Source: Nitrospirota bacterium (GTDB lineage Bacteria > Nitrospirota > Thermodesulfovibrionia > Thermodesulfovibrionales > JdFR-88). Taken from it: 9,072 nucleotides of DNA. The DNA lies in NCBI GenBank assembly GCA_021789735.1, contig JAJYJB010000085.1, positions 1 to 9,072 of the forward strand, given 5' to 3'. A program made the position numbers and the translations under genes. Positions 1-7,228 of this stretch are shown one piece after another. The first letter of the stretch is position 1. The number at the start of each line of letters is the position of its first letter. Below the pieces are notes generated by a model. It was given only the letters and a program-made list of their open reading frames with translations, was not told the DNA's origin and made no database searches.

Positions 1-68
1 ATCTGTTCGCGGAGCATATCAGCAGCGGCTGCAAATATCCCACGGAGCAGGGCCCGGCACAGCCATGA
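1..68 (+). CDS. nuoF: NuoF C-terminal end (partial), NADH-binding subunit of complex I
   Basis: The frame starting at base 3 reads LFAEHISSGCKYPTEQ and a few more residues, then stops at TGA 66-68. NuoF proteins commonly end in a segment like 'F..EHI...KCP', so this short tail fits, and nuoF is the usual gene directly before nuoG. NuoF binds NADH and FMN and passes electrons to the first [4Fe-4S] cluster in the peripheral arm. The stop overlaps the nuoG start as ATGA (65-68), which implies translational coupling. Only 21 codons are visible, so the call rests mainly on gene order and the tail motif; no catalytic part of the protein is in view. Confidence 0.72.
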   Translation, partial: LFAEHISSGCKYPTEQGPAQP

Positions 69-2689
69 TATCGATCACCATAAACAACAAAAAGATAGAG
101 CTGGACGGGCCTGTCACAATACTCGAAGCGGCCCGAAAGAACGGCATAGACATCCCGTCCCTGTGCCACCATCCGGCCCTGGAGCTCTGGGGCGGATGCC
201 GGATGTGCCTGGTGGAGATAGAAAAGATGCCCAGGCTCCAGACGTCATGCACCGTAAGGGCGGCGGACGGCATGGTCGTGTACACCGAAACCCCGCGGGT
301 GGTGGCGGCAAGGAAGGCCATGCTTGAGTTCCTTCTCATCAACCACCCTCTTGAGTGCCCCACCTGCGACAAGGCCGGGGAGTGCTCGCTTCAGGACCTG
401 ACGGTAAAATACGGGGCGGTCGCTGGCAGGTTCGAGGAGGGGAAAAGGACATTCCCCGAAAACGTGGACGACCCGGTCATAGTCAGGAACATGGAGCGGT
501 GCATCATGTGCACCCGCTGCGTGCGCATGTGCGAGGGCGTGCAGGGGGCCTTTGCCATCGGGGTGGTGGACCGCGGGGCCCGCTCGCACGTGGAGCCCTT
601 TTCGGGCGGCAGATACAACTGCGAATACTGCGGCAACTGCCTAAACGTCTGCCCCGTGGGGGCGATAATGTCCAGGCTTCACAGGTACACATACCGGCCC
701 TGGCAGATGGACAAGAAAGTAAAGACCATATGCTCGTTCTGCGGGGTGGGCTGCACGGTGCTCCTTGAGGTAAGGGAGGACGCTATACAGAAGGTTTCCC
801 CTGTCTTTGGCAGGGGAGTGAATAACGGGCTCCTCTGCGGCCGCGGCATGTTTGGCTACGGTTATGCCGGAAGCCCCGAGAGGCTGAAAACCCCTCTGGT
901 AAGGAAAGACGGGAATCTGGTGCCCGCAAGCTGGGACGAGGCGCTGGCCCTTGCCGCCCGCAGGCTGCTTGAGGTCAAGGCCCTGCACGGCGGAAGGGCG
1001 ATAGCGGGCATTGCAGGCGGCAGGTGCACCAATGAAGAAAACTATGTCTTTCAAAAATTCATGCGGGCTGGCCTGGGCTCCAACAACATAGATTCCGCGG
1101 CCAGGCTCGGGCTCCTGCCGGCCCAGAACCTGCTTGAAGAGATATTCGGGCAGGGCGCGGCCGCAAACGTCATATCAGGCATACCACACTCGGACGCCGT
1201 GCTTACGGTCGCGTGCGACCCCACGCGGACAAACCCCGTCATGGGCCTTCAGGTCCGGGCGGCGGCAAGGGCCGGCAAAAAGGTGGTCGCCATTGGCCAT
1301 GCCCCGGGGCTGAGGCGGCACATGACGCACCACCTTCCCGCTTTCTTTGGCGCGGAAGGCATCGCGCTGGCCGGTCTTTTAGGGGAGCTTTTAAGGCTGA
1401 AAGAGACCCTCCCGGGGGAAAACCCGGAGCTTGAGTCCGCCATAAAGGGGTTTTCTTCCGATCTTCCGTCGCCGGAAAAAGTCGAGGAACTGGCCGGGGT
1501 GCCCGCCGCCGTGCTGACCCAGGCCGCGGAAGCCCTCAGGGACGTGTCCACTTCAAGCATAATAGCAGGCCGCGAGCTTGCGGCCAGCATGGACGCAAGG
1601 CGGAACTTCATGCTGCTTGCCGCAATCGGCTATGTCCTTAACTCCAGATTTTTCCTTGTCTCGGAGCACCCCAACGAGCAGGGCCTTATAGACATGGGCT
1701 GCGCTCCGGACATGCTGCCTGGGGGCAGGCCCATCGCGCTCCAGACCTTCAGGGAAAGGTGCGAGCGCGAATGGGGCGTGAAGCTTGACCCCGAGCCGGG
1801 GCTTACCCTCATGGAGATGTTCGAGCAGGCCGGAGGCCCGATCCGGGCCATGTACATAATGGGCGAAAACCCGGCCTTCAACCTCCCCGGAAGGAAAATG
1901 ATAAAAGAGGCGCTTGAAAAGAAAAACAAAAAGCTGGATTTTATTGTCGTGCAGGACATATTCATGACCGAGACGGCCTCCCTGGCGGATGTCGTGCTGC
2001 CCTCAAAGGCGTGGTCCGAGAAGGAGGGCACCTACACGAACCTTGAAAAGCGGATACAGAAACTGGCCAAGGCGACGGGCAAAGATCACGAGGCCGGGAT
2101 GGAAGACTGGAGGATACTGGCCGCGATAGCGAAACTTGCGGGGCTCACCGGCATGCCTTACTCCTCCGCTTCGGATATAATAGATGAGATTGCCAGGGTT
2201 TCGCCGCTTCACGCCGGGCTCAGGTACGAGGACCTGGAGGAAGAGGGCATGATGTGGCCATACAGGGGCAAGCCGCTTCGCATGGGCGGCGAAAAAAACA
2301 TGCAGCCGCTCCCCGCGATGAAGGCGGCAGGGCGGGCGGACGGGCGGACGGCGCCCGCGCTTGTCATAGAAAAGCCGCTTTTCCACTCCGGCTCGCTCAG
2401 CAGGCACTCGGGCGCGCTGCTGGACATAATGGGCGGACCGGAGGCGAAGATGGCCCCCGGGACGGCAGCGGGGCTGGGCATCCGCGAGGGCGGCAGCGTA
2501 AAGATCTCGACGGCCGGGGGCGAGATGACCCTCAAGGCGAGACTGGAAAAGGGGCTGCCCGAGGGCGTGGTCTTTGCGGGCAACAATTTCGGGGACGCGG
2601 GGGCGCTTGGGCTTTTCGGCTACGGGCTTGAGCCGGAATCGAAAACCCCTGTGCCCAGGGCTGAAGGTCTTGAAATAACCCCTTTATGA
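65..2689 (+). CDS. nuoG: NuoG, large iron-sulfur subunit of complex I, formate-dehydrogenase-alpha-like
   Basis: This 874-residue subunit carries electrons from NuoF/NuoE toward NuoI in the cytoplasmic arm. Residues 1-75 are a [2Fe-2S] ferredoxin domain (C34, C45, C48, C62). H94, C98, C101 and C107 form the His-Cys [4Fe-4S] site. C146/C149/C152/C156 and C186/C189/C192/C196 form a two-[4Fe-4S] ferredoxin domain. C223/C226/C230/C258 begin the molybdopterin-oxidoreductase fold and would hold an N7-type cluster. A molybdopterin-dinucleotide-binding-like C-terminal domain follows (about 765-874, FHSGSLSR). The body closely resembles NAD-linked formate dehydrogenase alpha chains (RCTNEENYVFQK at 320-331, YIMGENPA at 597-604). 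The catalytic ARL-C/U-H motif reads ARLGLL (346-351), so formate dehydrogenase activity is unlikely. The ATG overlaps the nuoF stop, and the nearest GGAG (44-47) is too far upstream for a good Shine-Dalgarno, so coupling is likely. Length is near E. coli NuoG (about 900). Confidence 0.95.
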   Translation: MISITINNKKIELDGPVTILEAARKNGIDIPSLCHHPALELWGGCRMCLVEIEKMPRLQTSCTVRAADGMVVYTETPRVVAARKAMLEFLLINHPLECPTCDKAGECSLQDLTVKYGAVAGRFEEGKRTFPENVDDPVIVRNMERCIMCTRCVRMCEGVQGAFAIGVVDRGARSHVEPFSGGRYNCEYCGNCLNVCPVGAIMSRLHRYTYRPWQMDKKVKTICSFCGVGCTVLLEVREDAIQKVSPVFGRGVNNGLLCGRGMFGYGYAGSPERLKTPLVRKDGNLVPASWDEALALAARRLLEVKALHGGRAIAGIAGGRCTNEENYVFQKFMRAGLGSNNIDSAARLGLLPAQNLLEEIFGQGAAANVISGIPHSDAVLTVACDPTRTNPVMGLQVRAAARAGKKVVAIGHAPGLRRHMTHHLPAFFGAEGIALAGLLGELLRLKETLPGENPELESAIKGFSSDLPSPEKVEELAGVPAAVLTQAAEALRDVSTSSIIAGRELAASMDARRNFMLLAAIGYVLNSRFFLVSEHPNEQGLIDMGCAPDMLPGGRPIALQTFRERCEREWGVKLDPEPGLTLMEMFEQAGGPIRAMYIMGENPAFNLPGRKMIKEALEKKNKKLDFIVVQDIFMTETASLADVVLPSKAWSEKEGTYTNLEKRIQKLAKATGKDHEAGMEDWRILAAIAKLAGLTGMPYSSASDIIDEIARVSPLHAGLRYEDLEEEGMMWPYRGKPLRMGGEKNMQPLPAMKAAGRADGRTAPALVIEKPLFHSGSLSRHSGALLDIMGGPEAKMAPGTAAGLGIREGGSVKISTAGGEMTLKARLEKGLPEGVVFAGNNFGDAGALGLFGYGLEPESKTPVPRAEGLEITPL

Positions 2690-2722
2690 ACTTTTGCTTT
2701 AAAATAGGGGAAGCCTTTATGA
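2681..2722 (+). repeat. Short direct repeat CCTTTATGA spanning the nuoG stop
   Basis: CCTTTATGA occurs at 2681-2689, where its last three bases are the nuoG stop, and again at 2714-2722, 33 bp later. The second copy is preceded by AGGGGAAG (2706-2713), which looks like a Shine-Dalgarno. The pair could be a small local duplication. A 9-bp repeat this close can also arise by chance, and no function is implied. Confidence 0.3.
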
Positions 2723-2745
2723 CCGACACGGAGATGGTCTTGTAA
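2686..2745 (+). CDS. Possible 19-codon micro-ORF bridging nuoG and nuoH
   Basis: An ATG at 2686 overlaps the nuoG stop as ATGA and opens a frame that ends at TAA 2743-2745, two bases before the nuoH ATG. The peptide begins MNFCFKIGEAF; an internal ATG at 2719 lies six bases after AGGGGAAG. It has no recognisable family and no membrane segment. If translated it would hand ribosomes from nuoG to nuoH, whose own Shine-Dalgarno (GGAG 2730-2733, 14 bases from its ATG) is badly spaced. A frame of 19 codons without a stop is not unlikely by chance, so it may be no more than untranslated spacer. Confidence 0.2.
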   Translation: MNFCFKIGEAFMTDTEMVL

Positions 2746-2747
2746 AA

Positions 2748-3764
2748 ATGGATCTCTTATACAACTTTTTCTTCAGGCCGCAGATATTCAGCCCTCTCGT
2801 TCAGGTGCTCGTCATCCTGGTAAAGGCGCTCATCGTGGTGGGCGTCCTCATGCTCCACGTCACCTATGCCACCTACTTCGAGAGGAAGAGCATAGGGCAC
2901 ATGCAGGTAAGGCTTGGCCCGATGAGGGTGGGCCCCCACGGGCTGCTTCAGCCCATAGCGGATTTCATAAAGCTTTTTTTCAAGGAAGACATCATACCGG
3001 CCAACGCCGACAAGCCCATATTCTTCATAGCCCCGGCCATATCCATATTCGCGGGCATGACGGCCATCTCCGTCATACCTTTCTTCAGCGGCTTCGTGGT
3101 GGCAAACATAAACATCGGGCTCCTCTTCATACTGGCCATGTCCTCGCTTAACGCATACGGCGTGGTGCTTGCCGGATGGGCCTCCAATTCCAAGTATTCG
3201 TTCCTTGGCGGGCTGCGCTCCTCGGCCCAGGTGATAAGCTACGAGATAGCCATGGGCCTTTCCCTTGTGGGGGTGATGATGATGGCGGGCTCGCTGAACC
3301 TCTCGGAGATCGTCAAGGCCCAGCAAAGGTTCCCCGGCGGTTTTTTCTGGCCCCAGGCGCTGGGCTTCTTCGTCTTCATGGTGGCGGCCTTCGCGGAGAC
3401 CAACCGCACGCCCTTTGACCTGCCCGAGGCGGAAAGCGAGCTTGTGGCGGGCTATTTCACCGAGTACAGCGGGATGCGCTTTGCCCTCTTTTACGTCGCG
3501 GAGTACATCGGCATGATAGTGATGTCCCTGGTGGGCATAACCTGCTTCCTTGGGGGCTGGAACGGGCCGTTCGCGATACCTTATGTGCCCTTTGCCTGGC
3601 TTTTCATAAAACTCTACCTGTTCATATTCCTCTTTTACTGGATAAGGGCCACCCTGCCCCGCTACAGGTACGACCAGTTGATGACGCTGGGCTGGAAACT
3701 CCTGATACCCCTTGCCCTTCTGAACATAATCGGCACGGGGCTTGTAAAAATGCTGCTCCATTAA
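2748..3764 (+). CDS. nuoH: NuoH, quinone-site membrane subunit of complex I
   Basis: NuoH anchors the peripheral arm to the membrane and forms much of the quinone-binding chamber and the entry of the proton path. The 338-residue product has multiple hydrophobic helices and the family signatures: ERKSIGHMQVRLGP at 45-58, with the charged loop that contacts quinone and NuoD/NuoB, and AETNRTPFDLPEAESELVAG at 216-235, with the conserved acidic cluster. The late RATLPRYRYDQLM segment (300-312) is also typical. Length matches the usual 320-350. It starts 58 bp after nuoG, the second-longest gap in the operon, and ends 17 bp before nuoI. The start at ATG 2748 gives the expected short hydrophilic lead before helix 1. 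Confidence 0.97.
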   Translation: MDLLYNFFFRPQIFSPLVQVLVILVKALIVVGVLMLHVTYATYFERKSIGHMQVRLGPMRVGPHGLLQPIADFIKLFFKEDIIPANADKPIFFIAPAISIFAGMTAISVIPFFSGFVVANINIGLLFILAMSSLNAYGVVLAGWASNSKYSFLGGLRSSAQVISYEIAMGLSLVGVMMMAGSLNLSEIVKAQQRFPGGFFWPQALGFFVFMVAAFAETNRTPFDLPEAESELVAGYFTEYSGMRFALFYVAEYIGMIVMSLVGITCFLGGWNGPFAIPYVPFAWLFIKLYLFIFLFYWIRATLPRYRYDQLMTLGWKLLIPLALLNIIGTGLVKMLLH

Positions 3765-3781
3765 AGGATGACGCACGAAGG

Positions 3782-4408
3782 ATGACAGACGGAAAAAAGA
3801 GCTTAGACAAAAACAAAAGCAAAAGCAAAAGACTTAAAAAGATATTAGACACCATTTTCCTGGCGGAGATAATAAAGGGCATGGCGCTCACCCTGAGGTC
3901 CTTCTTCTCCCCGGCGGTGACCAGGCAGTATCCCGAGGAAAAGAGGCAGCCGTTTCCGGGCTACAGGGGGCAGCACGCCTTCGTGCGGGACGAGGCCACG
4001 GGAAAGGAAAAGTGCATAGCCTGCGGACTGTGCGGCGCCGTATGCCCGTCAAAGTGCATCTACATCTACACGAAAGAGGACCCGGAGACCAGGAAGAAGG
4101 TCATCGACCGCTACGACATAGAGCTCCTCAGGTGCGTCTACTGCGGACTGTGCGTGGAGGCCTGCCCGGTCGGCGCGGTTGTCCTCACGGAAAATTACGA
4201 ATATTCGGACTACTCCAGGGACGCCCTTTACATGACGAAGGAAAAGCTCCTGGGCAACTGGGACAGGCTCATGGCCGGTGAAAAGGGGCGGGAATATTTC
4301 AAGAGGTTCTGGACCCCCAAGGAGGACAGCTTCAGGGCCTATCCCGGCCAGGCGGTCTTTAAAGGACGGAAATCGGAGAAAAAAGAAAAGGGGAACGGGG
4401 GCAAATGA
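3782..4408 (+). CDS. nuoI: NuoI, two-[4Fe-4S] ferredoxin-like subunit of complex I
   Basis: NuoI carries clusters N6a and N6b and passes electrons from NuoG toward NuoB and quinone. The 208-residue product has two CxxCxxCxxxCP motifs: C78/C81/C84/C88 and C118/C121/C124/C128. The amphipathic N-terminal segment IFLAEIIKGMALTLRSFF (25-42) and YRGQH (61-65) before the first cluster are family hallmarks. The ATG at 3782 is directly preceded by GAAGG. A later ATG at 3881 would cut into the conserved helix, so the upstream start is preferred. Residues 5-20 are an unusual lysine/serine-rich tail encoded by A-rich repeats, and the C-terminus is also charged (SEKKEKGNGGK). The stop overlaps the nuoJ start as ATGA (4405-4408). 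Confidence 0.96.
   Translation: MTDGKKSLDKNKSKSKRLKKILDTIFLAEIIKGMALTLRSFFSPAVTRQYPEEKRQPFPGYRGQHAFVRDEATGKEKCIACGLCGAVCPSKCIYIYTKEDPETRKKVIDRYDIELLRCVYCGLCVEACPVGAVVLTENYEYSDYSRDALYMTKEKLLGNWDRLMAGEKGREYFKRFWTPKEDSFRAYPGQAVFKGRKSEKKEKGNGGK
3809..3831 (+). repeat. AAAAGC hexamer repeat in the 5' end of nuoI
   Basis: The tract reads AAAAAC, AAAAGC, AAAAGC, AAAAG in tandem, in frame, and encodes alternating Lys and Ser/Asn (KNKSKSK, residues 10-16). Each unit is two codons, so gain or loss of a unit would keep frame and change the length of the tail. The tract stands out as A-rich in GC-rich DNA. Confidence 0.6.
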
Positions 4409-4911
4409 ACCCATATCTGTTTGCATATCTGGGGACGGCCATACTTGTGCTCTCAGGGCTGGCGCTCACCAGAAAAAACCCGGTCCACGCGGTGCTGTAC
4501 ATGATAGTCATGTTCTTCCACCTGGCGGTGATGTACCTGGGGCTCGGGGCCGAGTTCCTCGCCGCGGTGCAGATAATAGTATATGCAGGGGCCATCCTGG
4601 TCCTGTTCCTTTTCGTCATCATGGTCCTGAACATCAAGGAGGAGATGGAGGCGGAGCGCTTCAGCGTCGGGTGGCCGTTCGGGATAGCCATAGCGACGGG
4701 CCTCTTCCTTCTGGTCATCCTTATCACCGGAAACGTCGTCCCCGGAAAGCAGGGGACGTACACCCCGGCGGTCATCGCGGCGCAGACGAACACAAAACTG
4801 GCCGGCACGCTGCTCTACACGCAATACGTCTTCCCCTTCGAGGTCGCCTCCCTGGTGTTGCTTGTGGCGGTGGTAGGGGCTATCGTGCTTGCCAAGAAAA
4901 AACTGAGGTGA
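4405..4911 (+). CDS. nuoJ: NuoJ, membrane subunit of complex I
   Basis: This 168-residue hydrophobic protein has about five membrane helices. NuoJ sits next to NuoH and NuoK in the proton-translocating E-channel. NPVHAVLY (25-32) and FLAAVQIIVYAGAILVLFLF (51-70) are the family signatures; the latter holds the Tyr60/Gly62 region where helix 3 forms a pi-bulge in solved complexes. The C-terminal LLYTQYVFPFEVASLVLLVAVVGAI segment (starting near 136) is also typical. The start overlaps the nuoI stop as ATGA and has purine-rich AGGGGAACGGGGG (4389-4401) upstream. The stop TGA at 4909-4911 is 17 bp before nuoK. Confidence 0.95.
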   Translation: MNPYLFAYLGTAILVLSGLALTRKNPVHAVLYMIVMFFHLAVMYLGLGAEFLAAVQIIVYAGAILVLFLFVIMVLNIKEEMEAERFSVGWPFGIAIATGLFLLVILITGNVVPGKQGTYTPAVIAAQTNTKLAGTLLYTQYVFPFEVASLVLLVAVVGAIVLAKKKLR

Positions 4912-4928
4912 GGTAAACAAAAAACAAA

Positions 4929-5231
4929 ATGGTCCCTCTCCAGTGGTACATATGGCTTAGCGTGGCCCTCTTCATGACAGGGGTGTTCGGGTTCCTCACG
5001 AGGAGGAGCATCATAATGATGTTCCTTTCCATCGAGGTGATGCTCAATGCCGTGAACCTGTCTCTCGTGTCGTTCGCTCATTTCCTGAACGGGATGAGGG
5101 GAGAGGTGCTGGCCCTTTTCGTGGTCGCCGTGGCGGCCTCGGAGGCGGCCATAGGGCTGGCCATACTGATCGCGCTCTTCAGAAACAGGGCGACCGCCCA
5201 GGTGGAAGAGGTAAAGGAGATGAAGGGATGA
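4929..5231 (+). CDS. nuoK: NuoK, small membrane subunit of complex I
   Basis: This 100-residue protein matches the family length and has three membrane helices. The two proton-path glutamates of E. coli NuoK (Glu36, Glu72) are present at the same numbers: E36 in SIEVMLNAVNL (34-44) and E72 in AASEAAIGLAI (69-79). The protein links the NuoH/NuoJ channel to the antiporter-like subunits. GAGG motifs at 4905-4908 and 4910-4913 could serve as ribosome-binding sites, followed by an A-rich run (about 4914-4929) that keeps the start region unstructured. The stop overlaps the nuoL start as ATGA (5228-5231). Confidence 0.96.
   Translation: MVPLQWYIWLSVALFMTGVFGFLTRRSIIMMFLSIEVMLNAVNLSLVSFAHFLNGMRGEVLALFVVAVAASEAAIGLAILIALFRNRATAQVEEVKEMKG
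5214..5219 (+). promoter_or_regulatory. Strong Shine-Dalgarno AAGGAG for nuoL
   Basis: AAGGAG inside the 3' end of nuoK lies eight bases before the ATG at 5228. It supports 5228 as the nuoL start over the second ATG at 5231 and adds independent initiation to the ATGA coupling. Confidence 0.6.
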
Positions 5232-7189
5232 TGTCCATGAACTGCCTCCTCCTTATCCCGGCGCTCCCGCTTCTTGCCTTCATCATCAACATCACGCTGG
5301 GCAAGGGCCTTATAAAGGACAAGGCGCACCTGGTCTCCATACCCGCACTGGCGGCCTCCTGGGCGCTGGCCATGGCGGCGGCGTACGACGTGTACCGGGG
5401 CGGTGTTTTCCAGGGGGCCCTTTACAACTGGGTGGTCTCCGGAGCGTTCAGTGTCCAGGTGGGCTTCCTGGTGGACCAGCTGACGGCGGTGATGCTGGTG
5501 GTGGTGACCACCGTCGGGCTTCTCGTGAACATCTATTCCGTGGGCTACATGAGGGGAGACAAGGGATTTTACAGGTTCTTTGCCTACCTTTCCCTGTTCG
5601 TCTTTTCGATGCTCATGCTCGTCATGTCGAACAACTTCCTCCAGCTCTACTTCGGCTGGGAGGCGGTGGGCCTCTGCTCCTATTTCCTCATAGGCTTCTG
5701 GTATGAGAAGAAATCCGCTGCGGACGCCGGGAAGAAGGCGTTCATCGTCAACAGGTTCGGGGATTTCGGGTTTGGGCTTGGCATCATGCTTATCTTTCTT
5801 TCCACGGGGAGCCTCCAGTACGCCCAGGTGTTCCAGGCCGCCCACAGCCTTGTGGGCCAGACGGTAAGCCTGTTTGGCACAAGCGTCCCCCTGCCGGCGG
5901 TGATAGCGCTTCTTCTTTTCTGCGGCGCCATGGGCAAATCCGCACAGTTCCCCTTGCATGTCTGGCTTCCTGACGCCATGGAAGGCCCCACGCCGGTCTC
6001 CGCCCTCATCCATGCGGCCACGATGGTGACAGCGGGCGTTTTCATGGTGTCCAGGTGCAGCCCCATATTCAATCTCTCCCCGGCCGCCATGGACGTTGTG
6101 GCCGTAACGGGAGCGTTCACGGCCCTTTTCGCCGCGACCATCGCGCTCACTCAAAACGATATAAAGCGCGTCATCGCGTACTCCACCATAAGCCAGCTTG
6201 GCTACATGTTCCTGGCCTGCGGCGTGGGGGCATACGGGGCGGGGGTCTTCCACCTCTTCACGCACGCGTTTTTCAAGGCCCTTCTCTTCCTGGGCGCGGG
6301 CTCGGTGATGCACGCGATGTCCGGGGAACTGGATTTAAGAAAGATGGGCGGGCTCAAAAAATACATGCCCGTGACCTACTGGACTTTCCTGCTTGCCTCC
6401 CTCAGCATCTCGGGCATTCCGGGGTTTGCGGGCTTTTTCAGCAAGGACGAGATACTGGCCAAGGCGTACTTTGCCGGGCCATTGGGAAAGGTGCTCTGGG
6501 CGGTGGGCGCCCTCACGGCGCTGCTTACCGCCTTCTATTCGTTCAGGCTCCTGTTTATGGCGTTCCACGGGAAGTTCCGTGGCACGAAGGAGCAGGAGCA
6601 CCATCTGCACGAATCTCCGATGTCCATGGGGCTGCCGCTGCTGGTACTTGCCGCCGGGGCGGTGGGCGCGGGCTGGGTCGGCATCCCTCCCGTAATAAGC
6701 GGGTCCCTTGGCCTTGGTCAAATAGACAGGATCGGGCCGTTCCTTGACAAAGCGATCGCGGGCCCTGCATCCGCCGGGCAGGCAGCCGCCGCGCCGGGCA
6801 CGGAGCTTGCCCTGATGGGCGTATCGGCGGCCATTGCCGTCCTCGGGATACTGCTTGCGGCCTATATGTACCTCTGGAAACCCGGGGCGCCGGAGGCTGT
6901 GGCCCGCACATTCAGGCGCGCATACAAGCTCTCTTTCAACAAGTATTACATAGATGAGTTTTACGACCACGTGATCGTAAAGCCCACGCTCTGGGTGGCC
7001 AAGAACGTCATCGTAGAGGTGACCGACGGCAAGTGGATAGAGGGCATCGTAAACGGAGTGCCCGGGGCCATAGGCTCATTCGGGCAGCAGCTGAGGAAGG
7101 TCCAGTCCGGTATCGCGCAGCACTATGCGGACATCATGGCGCTTGGGGTCTTCATCTTCATCGCGGCGGCGCTCCTTCTGCGCTTATAG
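5228..7189 (+). CDS. nuoL: NuoL, antiporter-like proton-pumping subunit of complex I
   Basis: NuoL is the distal antiporter-like subunit; its C-terminal lateral helix runs along the membrane arm. The 653-residue product has the family's key charged residues: E145 in YFGWEAVGLCSYFLIGFWYE, K237 and H262 around FPLHVWLPDAMEGPTPVSALIHA, H342, H346 and K350 in FHLFTHAFFK, and K406/D407 in FFSKDEIL. These match the E. coli set (E144, K229, H254, H334, H338, K342, K399, D400). NKYYIDEFYDHVIVKP (571-586) is the conserved segment before the last helices. It is about 40 residues longer than E. coli NuoL (613), partly through an Ala/Gly/Pro-rich stretch at about 512-524. The stop is TAG 7187-7189, followed by a 147-bp gap instead of a tight junction. 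Confidence 0.97.
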   Translation: MMSMNCLLLIPALPLLAFIINITLGKGLIKDKAHLVSIPALAASWALAMAAAYDVYRGGVFQGALYNWVVSGAFSVQVGFLVDQLTAVMLVVVTTVGLLVNIYSVGYMRGDKGFYRFFAYLSLFVFSMLMLVMSNNFLQLYFGWEAVGLCSYFLIGFWYEKKSAADAGKKAFIVNRFGDFGFGLGIMLIFLSTGSLQYAQVFQAAHSLVGQTVSLFGTSVPLPAVIALLLFCGAMGKSAQFPLHVWLPDAMEGPTPVSALIHAATMVTAGVFMVSRCSPIFNLSPAAMDVVAVTGAFTALFAATIALTQNDIKRVIAYSTISQLGYMFLACGVGAYGAGVFHLFTHAFFKALLFLGAGSVMHAMSGELDLRKMGGLKKYMPVTYWTFLLASLSISGIPGFAGFFSKDEILAKAYFAGPLGKVLWAVGALTALLTAFYSFRLLFMAFHGKFRGTKEQEHHLHESPMSMGLPLLVLAAGAVGAGWVGIPPVISGSLGLGQIDRIGPFLDKAIAGPASAGQAAAAPGTELALMGVSAAIAVLGILLAAYMYLWKPGAPEAVARTFRRAYKLSFNKYYIDEFYDHVIVKPTLWVAKNVIVEVTDGKWIEGIVNGVPGAIGSFGQQLRKVQSGIAQHYADIMALGVFIFIAAALLLRL

Positions 7190-7192
7190 GAG
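7188..7192 (+). promoter_or_regulatory. Shine-Dalgarno AGGAG overlapping the nuoL stop
   Basis: AGGAG begins within the TAG stop of nuoL and lies seven bases before a TTG at 7200. No ATG is at usable distance, and the nuoM ATG is about 145 bp away. The site therefore either drives the small TTG ORF or is a chance purine run. Confidence 0.4.
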
Positions 7193-7199
7193 AGAGATT

Positions 7200-7228
7200 T
7201 TGAAAACTTTTATTGCTGGCAATAAAAT
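7200..7228 (+). promoter_or_regulatory. Candidate sigma70-type promoter internal to the operon, before nuoM
   Basis: TTGAAA (7200-7205, five of six to TTGACA) is separated by exactly 17 bp from TAAAAT (7223-7228, five of six to TATAAT). Transcription would begin near 7235, giving a leader of about 100 nt before nuoM. The placement in the longest gap of the operon is reasonable. It shares its bases with the TTG start of the small ORF, so both readings may not hold. This is a sequence match only. Confidence 0.4.

Noticed and set aside
65..2689. Annotation of the large subunit as an active formate dehydrogenase
   Set aside because: The catalytic Cys/Sec and His are replaced by Gly and Leu, and the gene lies between nuoF and nuoH in a complex I operon.
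2757..3776. Long minus-strand open frame (339 codons) opposite nuoH
   Set aside because: It mirrors nearly the whole of nuoH, is His/Glu/Gly-rich with no domain, and is explained by GC-biased codons of the sense gene.
3881..4408. Alternative nuoI start at ATG 3881
   Set aside because: It would remove the conserved segment IFLAEIIKG in front of the first cluster; ATG 3782 keeps it.
5078..6313. Minus-strand open frame of 411 codons opposite nuoK/nuoL
   Set aside because: Its composition is low-complexity (His, Glu, Arg), it has no recognisable motif, and the sense strand carries strongly conserved NuoL motifs; it is a shadow frame.
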